A stretch of 38,565 nt of DNA from JAKSSM01 sp045629065 (GTDB taxonomy: Bacteria > Bacillota > Clostridia > Peptostreptococcales > Anaerovoracaceae): contig JAZQQK010000033.1 of assembly GCA_045629065.1 (NCBI GenBank), positions 1 through 38,565 of the forward strand, given 5' to 3'. Positions 16,529 through 26,315 of this stretch are shown in pieces; positions within the stretch are counted from its first letter, which is position 1; every line of letters starts with the position of its first letter. Under the pieces are notes generated by a model. It worked only from the letters and a program-made list of their open reading frames with translations, did no database searches and was not told the DNA's origin. Made by a program: the position numbers and the translations under genes.

Positions 16529-19500
16529 ATGAGAATTATTCCAGGTAAAACAAAAGTCAAAATCGAACTCTTCAAGGGAATATCGATTTGGGATATGGTA
16601 GTAGGCTTAATAGTTGCGATAATCGTCGTACTTACTGTAGCCTCAAGTTTGCCATTTAAATTTATATTTGCAATATTAGAATTGCTCATTGGAGCAGTTC
16701 TACTTGCACGTTTAGACAAGGAACCTAACTACATCTACTTAATGAATATGCTGAAGCACTTCGCATATCCAAGAAACTACAAGAAGATGTATTCTGATAA
16801 GGAACTTGTTCAGATTGCAGAAGAGAGCTTCAATGAAGTAGCTTTCAAGGAAATCTTTGAAAGTGGAGATTCAGAAGAGAAAAAGACCGAAGAACCTGAA
16901 GAGGAAAAAGCTGAAATTGAAGCAAAAGTAGAAGCAACTGAAGAAGGTTCAGAAGAGGTTGAGGCTGAATCATCAGAAGAAAAGACTGAAGAGGCCGAAA
17001 CAGAAGCATCAGAAGAGAAAACTGAGGAAGCTGAAGCTGAAGAAGCTGAAGAATCTGAAGAATCTGAAGATGTTGAAGAGGAACCTAAAGAAAGAGCTGA
17101 AACAAAAGCTGAGAGAAAGCAAAGACTCAAGGCTGAAAAGGCAGAATATAAGGCAGACTCAAAACTTTTAAAGTCCAAAACTCTTACAAAGGAAGAGGAA
17201 GATGCTATTTGGCTTAAGCGCGCTAACCAGTCAAAGGCAAAGAAGGACGCAAAGAAGGCAGCTAAGAATCAGAAGAAATCCAACAAGCAAACTAAGCTTT
17301 ATGAGATGGATGATATCATCGCCTTCACAGATATTAAGGATGGTTTCATCAGCTACGCTGGAAGATACTACGGAGCTGCAATTGAAATTCCTTCAGTACC
17401 TTTTAAGTTCTTCTCCTCATATAGAAGAAATAACACAATCGAAGCTTGCTTAGGTTCAGTATTAAGAGCTGTAAATGTAGATTTTGCAACTAATATCGTT
17501 AAGATTGAAAGACCTATCAGCTTTGAACAATACATAGACAACGAATACGAAAAGCTTGATAGCCTTCGTGCTTCATACGAGCAGGGCATGATTTCTGAAA
17601 AGGAATTAAAGGTCAGAGTAGACGTTGTTTATGAAAGAATCAATGAACTTCTCGACTTTGAGAGAAAGGAAAAGGTTGTAGTTCCTTTCTACTACCTAGT
17701 TCTTTATGATACAGACAAAGGTCAATTAGCTAACCAGATTAGGAATGCCGTAGATGAGCTAAAGCGCGGCGAAATGAAGCCACATGTTTTGAACGACAAA
17801 GAACTTGCGCTTTTCCTCAAGTATTCCAACGAGTTGGACTTTGACGAAAAAGAAATTGACAAGATTAATCCGGAGGATTATGCAAAGTGGGCTATGCCTA
17901 GTGCTGTCAATGTAAAGCACAGATACGTAATGATTGACCAGATGATTTGCCATAACATGCGCGTGGTAAATTACCCAATAGGCGTCAACGACGGTTGGCT
18001 TGCATCAGTAATGACAATTCCTTCAACTAAGGTAGTCGTTAAGGCAACACCTATGGACAGAAGCAAGGCTATCAGTGCAATCGATAAGTCCTTGACAGAA
18101 CTCCGTACTACATATATGAGTGCAAAGACTGACTCTCAGGCAATTGAAATCAGTCAGCACATTGATACATTACAGACATTGTTAGTAATGCTCCAAGGCG
18201 ATAACGAATCATTACTCAATGTTAACATCTATGTATCGGCCTATGACCCTCAGCTCACTATTGATGATCCAAAGGTTGAAAAATTCAAGTATGAAACTAA
18301 TCGTACTCGTATCGCCAATATGAAGAAGACGATTAGAAGACACTATCAAGAAGAGGGCTTAAGACTCAACAACATGGAATTCAACCAGACTAGAGCATTC
18401 ATCGCTTCTCAGATTTCTGGTTACGATCCACTCGCTTCAGATGGTCGTGGTATGCCAAGCAACACAGTTGCCGCAACATATCCTTGGGTATTCGCAAGCG
18501 CAATGGATGATAAGGGATTTAAGCTTGGAGATGCAGAAGGCGTTCCAGTATTTATCGACTTCTTTAAGCGTAATTCCGAGAGAGTCAACTCCAACATGGT
18601 TATCGTTGGTAAGTCTGGTTCTGGTAAGTCATACGCTACAAAGAGTTTGCTTTCTAACTTAGCTGCTGATGACGCTAAGATATTCATTCTCGACCCAGAA
18701 AACGAATATACTCAGCTCGCAAAGAACATGCATGGTAAGTTCATCAACGTAGCTAACGCACAATTCGGCAGACTTAATCCATTCCACATCATAACTGCTT
18801 TAGAGGACGATGAAGAGGGTGGAGATATCGGTTCAAGCTATTCAATGCACTTGCAGTTCCTCGAAGAATTCTTTAGACAGATTCTTCCTGACTGCGACAA
18901 TGATTCACTTGAATATCTGAACTCATTGGTAGATAGAACATATCAAAATAAGGACATCAATGAAACTACGGATCTGGCGCTCTTATCACCAGAAGATTAT
19001 CCTACATTTGATGACCTTTACGATGAAATACTTAAGGAGTTCCAGCGTACCGACAACGAGTACATCCGTACAATACTTAGAACATTAATGAACTATATTT
19101 CTAAGTTTGCATCAGGTGGACGTAATGCAGGCATTTGGAACGGCCCATCTACTATTACAACAGATGAAAACTTCACTGTATTTAACTTCCAGTCATTATT
19201 AAGCAACCGCAATACAACAATTGCAAATGCTCAGATGCTCTTGGTACTTAAATACATTGATAATGAAATAATCAAGAACAGAGATTACAACTTAAAGTAC
19301 AACTTGAACCGTAAGGTAATAGTTGTAATCGATGAAGCGCACGTATTCATTGATACAAAGTACCCAGTTGCTTTGGACTTCATGTTACAGTTAGCAAAAC
19401 GTATTCGTAAGTATAACGGTATGCAAATCGTTATCACACAGAATATCAAGGACTTTGTAGGATCTGAAGAAATAGCTCGTAAGTCAACAGCTATTATCAA

Positions 19501-20800
19501 TGCGTGCCAGTACAGTTTAATATTCTCATTAGCTCCAAACGATATGCAAGACCTTTGCAAACTTTATGAAAAGGCCGGTGGCATCAATGAGCAGGAGCAA
19601 GAAGAAATCGTACAGGCCCCTAGAGGACAAGCATTCGCTATCATGAGTCCAACAACTAGAACGACATTCCACGTTCATGTTACTGATGATATTGCTAAGA
19701 TCTACAAGCCTGAGTATAGAAGCCCATATTTCGGTGGACCACACGGAGCAGAGAACTGGGCTGACTACATCAAAGACTCTCCAGCTAAGCGCGAAGCAAA
19801 TATGGCTGAGCTCGTAGCTAGAAGAAAGGTTGAAGAAGAGTCTAGAGAGAAAGAAGAAGTCGTTAAAGAAATTGAGTTTAGTGAGGTTACAGATGCTGAA
19901 CTTAATTCACTCGGCTTTGATATCAACGCTGCTGAAACAAAGCGCCAGAGCTTCACGGCTAGCGAAATGCAAGCTGCTAATGAAGCTGAAAGCTCCGGTA
20001 GCTCAGAGATTAGCTTCAGCGAAGTAACAGAGGATGAGTTACTTGATTTCGACCTTGCTGATTCAATGAGTTCATCAGTGGATACAGGAGAGATTAAGTT
20101 CGAAGAAATTGATGATTTGGGCTTAGAAGGATTCGAAAATGTCCAGTTAGACGATACTCCAAAGGTTCAACCAGTACAGGCTAGCATGGCTCAAATACCA
20201 GTAGGTCAAGTAGCACCACAGATTATTGTGCAGGCTCCTCCTCAATCACAGAGGACAGAAGAACTTCTCGCTGAACTCTTAAGCAAATTCAGCACGGAGT
20301 CAATCTCAGAACAGATTAGACAGACTGTAAAAGCAGAGGTAAGCACTGAAATGAGTGCTAGAAATGTTGTTTCCAGCGCAGATTTACAGGCAGAAGCAAT
20401 TAGACAACTTGAACAAGAATCACCATTTGTTCCTGCTTCTGTGGCAAGCGCTGCTCCTGCTCCTACTTCTGAACTTGCTTCCACTTCAGATTCATTCGAT
20501 CTCTTTGGAGATTTATTCGCAGACGAAGAACCTATTGATGATGAAGACACAGGAGCAACATCGCAACCACTTGGTAACATCTTTGACTTTGCAGCTCAAG
20601 ACCTTGGCGATAGCCTTGGAAGCGATTCAGAGGGAAGCCAAGGCGGTGGAGACGACTTTGGATTCAATATCATGGATCTTCTCCAAGAAGAAGCTCAGAA
20701 ACTCGACGAAATATCACCTATCGACGAAATGATTACATACGGCGAAGACGTATGCGACATTACACTCGCAGAATTAATAGCTTACATTACAAAACAATAA
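16529..20800 (+). CDS. PrgI-VirB4 fusion ATPase of type IV secretion (1423 aa)
   Basis: Residues 1-90 match PrgI, the small membrane protein usually encoded separately before VirB4: IIPGKTKVKIELFKGISIWD, then two helices (about 22-40 and 43-60). Residues about 111-190 are an acidic Glu/Ala repeat, and about 190-255 a Lys-rich stretch. From about 255 the protein is a VirB4/TrbE ATPase with Walker A GKSGSGKS (694-701) and Walker B VVIDEAHVF (D935, E936). VIDEAHVFIDTKYPVALDFM and MQIVITQNIKDF are typical. Past about 1120 comes a 300-residue acidic, Ser/Gln-rich tail found in no ordinary VirB4, which is about 600-850 residues long. VirB4 powers channel assembly and substrate movement at the membrane. 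The fusion fixes a 1:1 ratio of PrgI to ATPase. The ATPase call is firm and the PrgI part good. Confidence 0.93.
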   Translation: MRIIPGKTKVKIELFKGISIWDMVVGLIVAIIVVLTVASSLPFKFIFAILELLIGAVLLARLDKEPNYIYLMNMLKHFAYPRNYKKMYSDKELVQIAEESFNEVAFKEIFESGDSEEKKTEEPEEEKAEIEAKVEATEEGSEEVEAESSEEKTEEAETEASEEKTEEAEAEEAEESEESEDVEEEPKERAETKAERKQRLKAEKAEYKADSKLLKSKTLTKEEEDAIWLKRANQSKAKKDAKKAAKNQKKSNKQTKLYEMDDIIAFTDIKDGFISYAGRYYGAAIEIPSVPFKFFSSYRRNNTIEACLGSVLRAVNVDFATNIVKIERPISFEQYIDNEYEKLDSLRASYEQGMISEKELKVRVDVVYERINELLDFERKEKVVVPFYYLVLYDTDKGQLANQIRNAVDELKRGEMKPHVLNDKELALFLKYSNELDFDEKEIDKINPEDYAKWAMPSAVNVKHRYVMIDQMICHNMRVVNYPIGVNDGWLASVMTIPSTKVVVKATPMDRSKAISAIDKSLTELRTTYMSAKTDSQAIEISQHIDTLQTLLVMLQGDNESLLNVNIYVSAYDPQLTIDDPKVEKFKYETNRTRIANMKKTIRRHYQEEGLRLNNMEFNQTRAFIASQISGYDPLASDGRGMPSNTVAATYPWVFASAMDDKGFKLGDAEGVPVFIDFFKRNSERVNSNMVIVGKSGSGKSYATKSLLSNLAADDAKIFILDPENEYTQLAKNMHGKFINVANAQFGRLNPFHIITALEDDEEGGDIGSSYSMHLQFLEEFFRQILPDCDNDSLEYLNSLVDRTYQNKDINETTDLALLSPEDYPTFDDLYDEILKEFQRTDNEYIRTILRTLMNYISKFASGGRNAGIWNGPSTITTDENFTVFNFQSLLSNRNTTIANAQMLLVLKYIDNEIIKNRDYNLKYNLNRKVIVVIDEAHVFIDTKYPVALDFMLQLAKRIRKYNGMQIVITQNIKDFVGSEEIARKSTAIINACQYSLIFSLAPNDMQDLCKLYEKAGGINEQEQEEIVQAPRGQAFAIMSPTTRTTFHVHVTDDIAKIYKPEYRSPYFGGPHGAENWADYIKDSPAKREANMAELVARRKVEEESREKEEVVKEIEFSEVTDAELNSLGFDINAAETKRQSFTASEMQAANEAESSGSSEISFSEVTEDELLDFDLADSMSSSVDTGEIKFEEIDDLGLEGFENVQLDDTPKVQPVQASMAQIPVGQVAPQIIVQAPPQSQRTEELLAELLSKFSTESISEQIRQTVKAEVSTEMSARNVVSSADLQAEAIRQLEQESPFVPASVASAAPAPTSELASTSDSFDLFGDLFADEEPIDDEDTGATSQPLGNIFDFAAQDLGDSLGSDSEGSQGGGDDFGFNIMDLLQEEAQKLDEISPIDEMITYGEDVCDITLAELIAYITKQ

Positions 20801-20814
20801 GAAAGGCAAGCTAA

Positions 20815-21117
20815 ATGGAAATAAAGTTAATCAACAGACAAGCAGAATGTGAACTTTTGCTGATAGGTAGATTGGACGCACAGTCCTCACCTGGAGTAGA
20901 AAAAATTGTTCTTGAACAAGCAAGTAGGTTCAACACAATTATCTTGAATTTAGCAAAATTGGAGTATACATCTTCAGCTGGTCTTCGTGTAATTAGAGCA
21001 CTACAAGTTGCTATGGAAAGAAAAGACGGAGAATTCTACGTTAAAAATGTTAACGATAGAGTTATGGAAGTCTTTGAAATGACGGGATTTGCAAGCTTTT
21101 TGAAGTTTTTAAAGTAA
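20815..21117 (+). CDS. STAS-domain anti-sigma-factor antagonist (SpoIIAA/RsbV-like, 100 aa)
   Basis: A complete single STAS domain with the usual length. The core motif LEYTSSAGLRVIRAL (about 49-63) holds the Ser53-Ser54 pair at the place where SpoIIAA/RsbV are phosphorylated by their partner kinase, so Ser-phosphorylation control is expected. In that scheme the unphosphorylated form binds an RsbW-type ATPase and frees its partner. It is embedded in the secretion operon, 14 bp after VirB4 and 9 bp before the giant secreted protein. No RsbW gene stands next to it. The nearest RsbW-like domains are fused to two transporters 8-9 kb downstream on the same strand. A dedicated regulatory role for the secretion machine is inference. 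Confidence 0.92.
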   Translation: MEIKLINRQAECELLLIGRLDAQSSPGVEKIVLEQASRFNTIILNLAKLEYTSSAGLRVIRALQVAMERKDGEFYVKNVNDRVMEVFEMTGFASFLKFLK

Positions 21118-21126
21118 AGGGGCAAC

Positions 21127-24100
21127 ATGTTAAAGAAAGTTTCAAAAATATTTATATTGACTTTGGCATTATTACTAGCATTCACAACATGTTTTAATAT
21201 GCCTCTAAGCCAGTTAGATGTCGCCTATGCCGGCGGTGGTGATGACGGCCATAGAGAAGAAAAGTACCAACTGAAAGACTATGGTTCAACTTTATATGAC
21301 TATAATGCTATGGCAAACACTACTATCAGCCAATCATTCGAAAAGATTGCCGGAGATACACTCTGTGCGATGCTTTTTGATACTGGTAGACAGAGAGGCG
21401 ACATAGTTCAGTTCATCATGATTAAGTACAAGGATGCAACTAACGGCAACTCTAGAATTAGAAGATTGAACCCTAATTTCCAATTCAGTGGTTCAAATAC
21501 TAACAATAGAATTAAAGATAGTAATATCAAGTACTATGAAGGCAAAGTCGCCGAGGCTAAGAAGAATTACGAAGATTATAAGGCACAATATGAGTATTAT
21601 TCTTCTGGTGACCTTGGAGTTATTTACAAAGCAGTTGCTAATGCGTATAAAAACTTGATGGAGCAATGGAAGAAAGACTGGGACAATTACTCCATGGTTC
21701 TCAACCAATTAAAGGGTGCTCGTGCTTCTGCTGAAAAGTATGCTAACACTATCATGGGTTCATACAAAGGCGTTACAGATAATGTTGAACTTACAACTCG
21801 TGCAGCTAACTCAAAGAAAGCTGAAATCGGTTTGATGAACGGTAGCCCTACATACGGCGCAATGCCAGCACTTTTTGCAGCTGATACTACATCCGTAGCA
21901 TTCTTCAGAATGAACAAGGCTGACTTACGAAACCTTGAAGGTATCTATGTTTACCTTTCACAAGGCGACGGCAGACTTGAAAGCTGGGCTATCAATAGAT
22001 GGGAAATCTATACTATTGATGATTCTCAGGATATAGGCATGGATATGTTCTCAAGCGTATCTGAGCAGACATTCCTTAATTTCTCTGGTTGGAAGGAATT
22101 CGAAGTTGCTAACCTCCAGGGTGAAATTGCAATCGATTCACAGTTCAATGAACAATACACAAATTGCGACTGCAACATGCTTTACTGGCCAGTAGAAGGC
22201 GAGAAAGTTATTAAAGGCAACGACAGTAAGGTATTCGAGGAAGAATTTGTTCAACCTCTAGTAGAGGACACTTACCCAAGAGTCGTAAAATATTCGAACA
22301 GCCCTTCAGCGCTTTACTCGAGTGGAACGAAGGACAATTATACGGTAGTAATGAATATCCCAGACATCTATGCTGGTGGTATCAACTTACTCAACAAAGA
22401 TCCACTTACTGCTGGTTTTACACCTAAGGAGCAAATATACGCGACATTCAGTTATGAACTGACTAATGGTGAACCTCGCGATATCACTATTCCGGTCATC
22501 ACGAATGCTTTGGTTAAGGCCGTCGAAAATATCGATGGTGTAAGGCAGACATTTACGGAACAGAAAAAAGCTCTATCAGGCAATGAATATCAAAATGCTC
22601 TGAAATTAGAGGTTCAGACTAACCGTAACAAATTTAATACGGGTCAAGTGCTTTCGTATGCTCAACAGGGCGAAAAGTTGGTATTCGACGTCAAACTTCC
22701 AAACTGCAAGGTGCTTAATTCTGTTAGCTTTAAATATGAAGCGCACGAAGCAGATGGCGATAAGGTTGATGACTTCTTAGCAGTCAATGCTATTAAGATT
22801 TACCATGAACAAGATATAGCTGTCGATTATGACTACAACTATTTCTTGAAAGCTAACCCACGTCCAACAACGAGTCCAGCATATAGCTTTACTACAAGCT
22901 ACTGGAAGGGCACACAAATCGCCTGCGGTAGTGAAGAATATTTCGATTTAATGCCTGGTGGCAATAATAACTATTTTGCTACAGAAGAACCTGAAAGCAC
23001 TAGATATCTAGTTGTACTCGATACATTCAAGGATACAATGGGACGTTCAGGAACAGCAGATAGCATAATCTTTGCCTTAAAATACAAGAGTGTATCCGGT
23101 ACGGATGAATACTCTACAGAATGTGTATTAAAGGAATCCGCTGAAGATTACTATGGATATTGGACTGGTCAACTTATGACTGCTTCAAGAACCGATGCGG
23201 CATATCAATATGGTATGCGCAGCGGAGGTGAATTCTGCTTCGTAATGGAATCCAATGATATAAGCGAAATTACAGGCTTTACAGCTCGACTGGAAGACGA
23301 CTGTGACGATGACTGGCAATTGGATAGATTGCAAGTATATAGACTTGAATCACTTTCAGCAAGAATTCCAATCAGCCAACAGCAAGCAAACTATAACTAC
23401 GCTAAAGAGACAAATCCTTCTTCTCAGATCGGTTTACTCAATGCACAAAAGGTTGTTACTGCAAACGGTATCACAATCGATAGACAGTATTACCGTGACT
23501 TCACAGGAGATCTTCTCTGTGATGAAGGGGAACTGTATGCTTTAGTACAGAAAGATACACCTATAGATTATGATTTCGCAGGTGATGTTGAATCAGAAAA
23601 GAAGACTCGTGACTATAGCCAGTACTATTATGAAATGGACTGGACTACAGCTAACGGCGAAATGGATTGGATGGAGCAAGCAAAGACTTACACAGTTAAT
23701 GTATCTATTCCTTCCAACCGTACACAAGGTGTTGTAGATGATGGTTGCGGTTCTAAGAACCTCGTTTACTTCCAGTTAGTATTTAAGCGTGGATCATCTG
23801 GTTACATATTAGCTAATACTCAGATGACAACTGATGGCTTCATCCCTGGTGTAACCTCGTCGTTCACAATAGCGACGAACGAAGACCTGGGCGAAGTAGT
23901 CGGCATGAATATCATCATTGATGACTTGGATGAGAACAGTGATGTCCTCGATAAACTTTTCATCGATGAGATTGAAATTATTAAGAACAATCCAACTGGT
24001 GTATGTCGTAGATCCGTCTGCGAAGTTAAGAGCTGGATTTCTAAGGATTACCACTCTTCTGATGAAAGCGCTATGAAGCAGAAGGTAATTGGAAGACCTC

Positions 24101-26283
24101 TTAATGAGCTTGTAGTAACATTCCCTGTTACTTACAGTGCATACATGCTCAAGTACCAGTTCACAATCTCAACTCATGCTGATTCAAAGTCTCAATATGT
24201 AGGACCACTCATTGCAGATATCCAATACTACAATGGAAAGAACGAATTAAAGACACTTCGTAACTTCGACATAGTAAAGGCAATCTATGAATATAACAAT
24301 AGAACGCCACAGGTAAAGAACGAGGTATATGTAAGTGACCCAGATACAATGTTTATACCAGGTCATACAGATAGATTCTTCGTATCGCTTTCTGATGCAA
24401 CAAGTTTCAAGAACATCATTTTACGTTCTAATGAACCAGGAACGGATTTTGAATGGTCAATCAGTGATATGAGTATCAGTATCATTACTACTGATGCTGC
24501 TAAGGCAAGAAGAATTGTAAATGAAGACGGCGAATATGAAATGCACTTCAAATCTGATGAAATTTCATTCCTCACTGCTACAATCACTAACCTCAAGTTA
24601 CCATACACATGGAAGATTAGTAATGCAATAAAGAACCAGAAGGAATTCGACTTCGATCCGAAGAATAAGATTCCTGAAATAGAACATGAGGAGAAAGTCA
24701 TCGCTACTGTATCCAGAGTTCCTGAATCCGCAAACGATACTGCGAACATCTACGTATACATGTCAAAGGATGCATCGGATCCTCAAGAATATAAACATCA
24801 ACTCAAGGCAAGCTTGTTCTGGTCGGGCGAGCAGAATAACCACTCGAATGAAAAGATAGGCCTTTCACGAACGATGGTTGATGGTCGAATAGTAATGGTT
24901 GCATCGGGTATTAACATGGGTGACTTTAAGAAGTTGAACAGTGTTACTATTACGAGCAGCGTACTAAAAGATGGCAAGAAACCAAACTACAACTGTAAGG
25001 TTGACCAAGTAGTTGTTCAACGTATGAGAGGAAATGTAGTAGTAAGCACTGATGTCTTCACATTCTTAGGTGGAGATGCTTCTCAGAGCAGCAAGGGCAT
25101 ATCGAGCGATGCTAGAACAGACTTGTCATTACTCGATTACTATCAAGAGCTCACATTGATTCTTGGTGAAGACACATTCAGTGGAGCACTCGAACCAATG
25201 ACACACGACCTCGCTGTTCGTTTAGACTACTACGGAGAAAACGAACCGAAGTTGAATTCAACAGGTACTGTATTCCAGTCACCATACATCTATGTTACTG
25301 ACCAACTTGGCGAAAATTATGAGATGAAGCCAGGCGCAACAATTAAGCTCAAGTTCTCAGAACCTTACCTTAAGTCAGTTAAGTCAATCCACTTAGTTGG
25401 AACTGATGGTCTAAACGTAGAAGTTGAATCAGCTTACATCGACGAATACAAGAAGACAAGCGCAGCTTCACCTTCTAACCTCATTAAGTCTGAAGTATGC
25501 ACTCGTTGCGGCAGCATTGCTGTAACAGGTACTACATTCGATGTCGATAAGTCTGCCGGAAACTTAACAAGAGCATCCTTCACATTCCACACTTCAAATG
25601 CATCTAGTGGAAACACAGGTACTTCATTACCAGTTAAGTTACAGATTAAGTACAAGAAGCCAAGTGGTGAAATTGCTACTAAGACTATCAAGGATATCAC
25701 TGTATATGCTCAGGATGGCAAGTTCACTACGGGTAATACGGATACTATGGACTTCTCACTCTTCGATGTAGAAGAAATCAGAAGCATCACTATCGACCCA
25801 ACAGACAGCTGGTTTGTTGATAATATCAAGTTATCTTACAACTACTTCAAGACAGAGAACGGTGTTACAACTAATGTTAAGGAAGATAAGGAAATCGCTG
25901 TTAAGGATCCTATCTACAATGGTAATCCATACTCAGCTAACTTCTGCAACATCAGTGTAAGCGCTAATGCAATTGTAGGTAAGACTAATAAGACAGTTGT
26001 CGATAAGGAAATGGAGCCTATCTTGGTTGCACCAGGTAGTGAAGTTAAGATCAAGATTAAGATCTCAGGTTCACTTGATGGACAAGGCTACACTGTTTCT
26101 GAAGAAAAGGTAGTTGGAAATGCTACAAGCTACGAAGGCGGTTCCGTTGAAGCTAAGAACTCTGGCGAATATACATTCACTGCACCTCAAGAGGTTACAG
26201 AACCAGAACAGTATAGAGTCGTTATTACTTCCAACGAGAACGAGAGCAAGAAGGCTATAGTTCCAATTACAGTATCAAAGTAG
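21127..26283 (+). CDS. Giant secreted protein with coiled coil and repeated PLAT-like beta modules (1718 aa)
   Basis: A signal peptide (residues 1-35, core FILTLALLLAFTTCF, cleavage near AYA) is followed by an alpha-helical, coiled-coil stretch at about 130-215. The rest is beta-rich. At least six modules end with a similar strand carrying aromatic/acidic residues: near residues 287 (SWAINRWEIY), 730 (DDWQLDRLQVY), 942 (LDKLFIDEIEI), 1110 (FEWSISDMSISI), 1288 (YNCKVDQVVV) and 1562 (SWFVDNIKLSY). The preceding strand in several reads like LGEVVGMNIIIDD. This resembles the closing part of PLAT/LH2 beta-sandwich domains, which bind lipids or proteins. No C-terminal anchor or sortase motif is present, so it is released or held by partners. 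It is translationally close to the STAS gene (9 bp gap, AAAGGGG ribosome binding site). PLAT similarity is a visual judgement. Confidence 0.88.
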   Translation: MLKKVSKIFILTLALLLAFTTCFNMPLSQLDVAYAGGGDDGHREEKYQLKDYGSTLYDYNAMANTTISQSFEKIAGDTLCAMLFDTGRQRGDIVQFIMIKYKDATNGNSRIRRLNPNFQFSGSNTNNRIKDSNIKYYEGKVAEAKKNYEDYKAQYEYYSSGDLGVIYKAVANAYKNLMEQWKKDWDNYSMVLNQLKGARASAEKYANTIMGSYKGVTDNVELTTRAANSKKAEIGLMNGSPTYGAMPALFAADTTSVAFFRMNKADLRNLEGIYVYLSQGDGRLESWAINRWEIYTIDDSQDIGMDMFSSVSEQTFLNFSGWKEFEVANLQGEIAIDSQFNEQYTNCDCNMLYWPVEGEKVIKGNDSKVFEEEFVQPLVEDTYPRVVKYSNSPSALYSSGTKDNYTVVMNIPDIYAGGINLLNKDPLTAGFTPKEQIYATFSYELTNGEPRDITIPVITNALVKAVENIDGVRQTFTEQKKALSGNEYQNALKLEVQTNRNKFNTGQVLSYAQQGEKLVFDVKLPNCKVLNSVSFKYEAHEADGDKVDDFLAVNAIKIYHEQDIAVDYDYNYFLKANPRPTTSPAYSFTTSYWKGTQIACGSEEYFDLMPGGNNNYFATEEPESTRYLVVLDTFKDTMGRSGTADSIIFALKYKSVSGTDEYSTECVLKESAEDYYGYWTGQLMTASRTDAAYQYGMRSGGEFCFVMESNDISEITGFTARLEDDCDDDWQLDRLQVYRLESLSARIPISQQQANYNYAKETNPSSQIGLLNAQKVVTANGITIDRQYYRDFTGDLLCDEGELYALVQKDTPIDYDFAGDVESEKKTRDYSQYYYEMDWTTANGEMDWMEQAKTYTVNVSIPSNRTQGVVDDGCGSKNLVYFQLVFKRGSSGYILANTQMTTDGFIPGVTSSFTIATNEDLGEVVGMNIIIDDLDENSDVLDKLFIDEIEIIKNNPTGVCRRSVCEVKSWISKDYHSSDESAMKQKVIGRPLNELVVTFPVTYSAYMLKYQFTISTHADSKSQYVGPLIADIQYYNGKNELKTLRNFDIVKAIYEYNNRTPQVKNEVYVSDPDTMFIPGHTDRFFVSLSDATSFKNIILRSNEPGTDFEWSISDMSISIITTDAAKARRIVNEDGEYEMHFKSDEISFLTATITNLKLPYTWKISNAIKNQKEFDFDPKNKIPEIEHEEKVIATVSRVPESANDTANIYVYMSKDASDPQEYKHQLKASLFWSGEQNNHSNEKIGLSRTMVDGRIVMVASGINMGDFKKLNSVTITSSVLKDGKKPNYNCKVDQVVVQRMRGNVVVSTDVFTFLGGDASQSSKGISSDARTDLSLLDYYQELTLILGEDTFSGALEPMTHDLAVRLDYYGENEPKLNSTGTVFQSPYIYVTDQLGENYEMKPGATIKLKFSEPYLKSVKSIHLVGTDGLNVEVESAYIDEYKKTSAASPSNLIKSEVCTRCGSIAVTGTTFDVDKSAGNLTRASFTFHTSNASSGNTGTSLPVKLQIKYKKPSGEIATKTIKDITVYAQDGKFTTGNTDTMDFSLFDVEEIRSITIDPTDSWFVDNIKLSYNYFKTENGVTTNVKEDKEIAVKDPIYNGNPYSANFCNISVSANAIVGKTNKTVVDKEMEPILVAPGSEVKIKIKISGSLDGQGYTVSEEKVVGNATSYEGGSVEAKNSGEYTFTAPQEVTEPEQYRVVITSNENESKKAIVPITVSK

Positions 26284-26315
26284 TTTTATTAAAAGCATCT
26301 TAGGAGATATACAAC

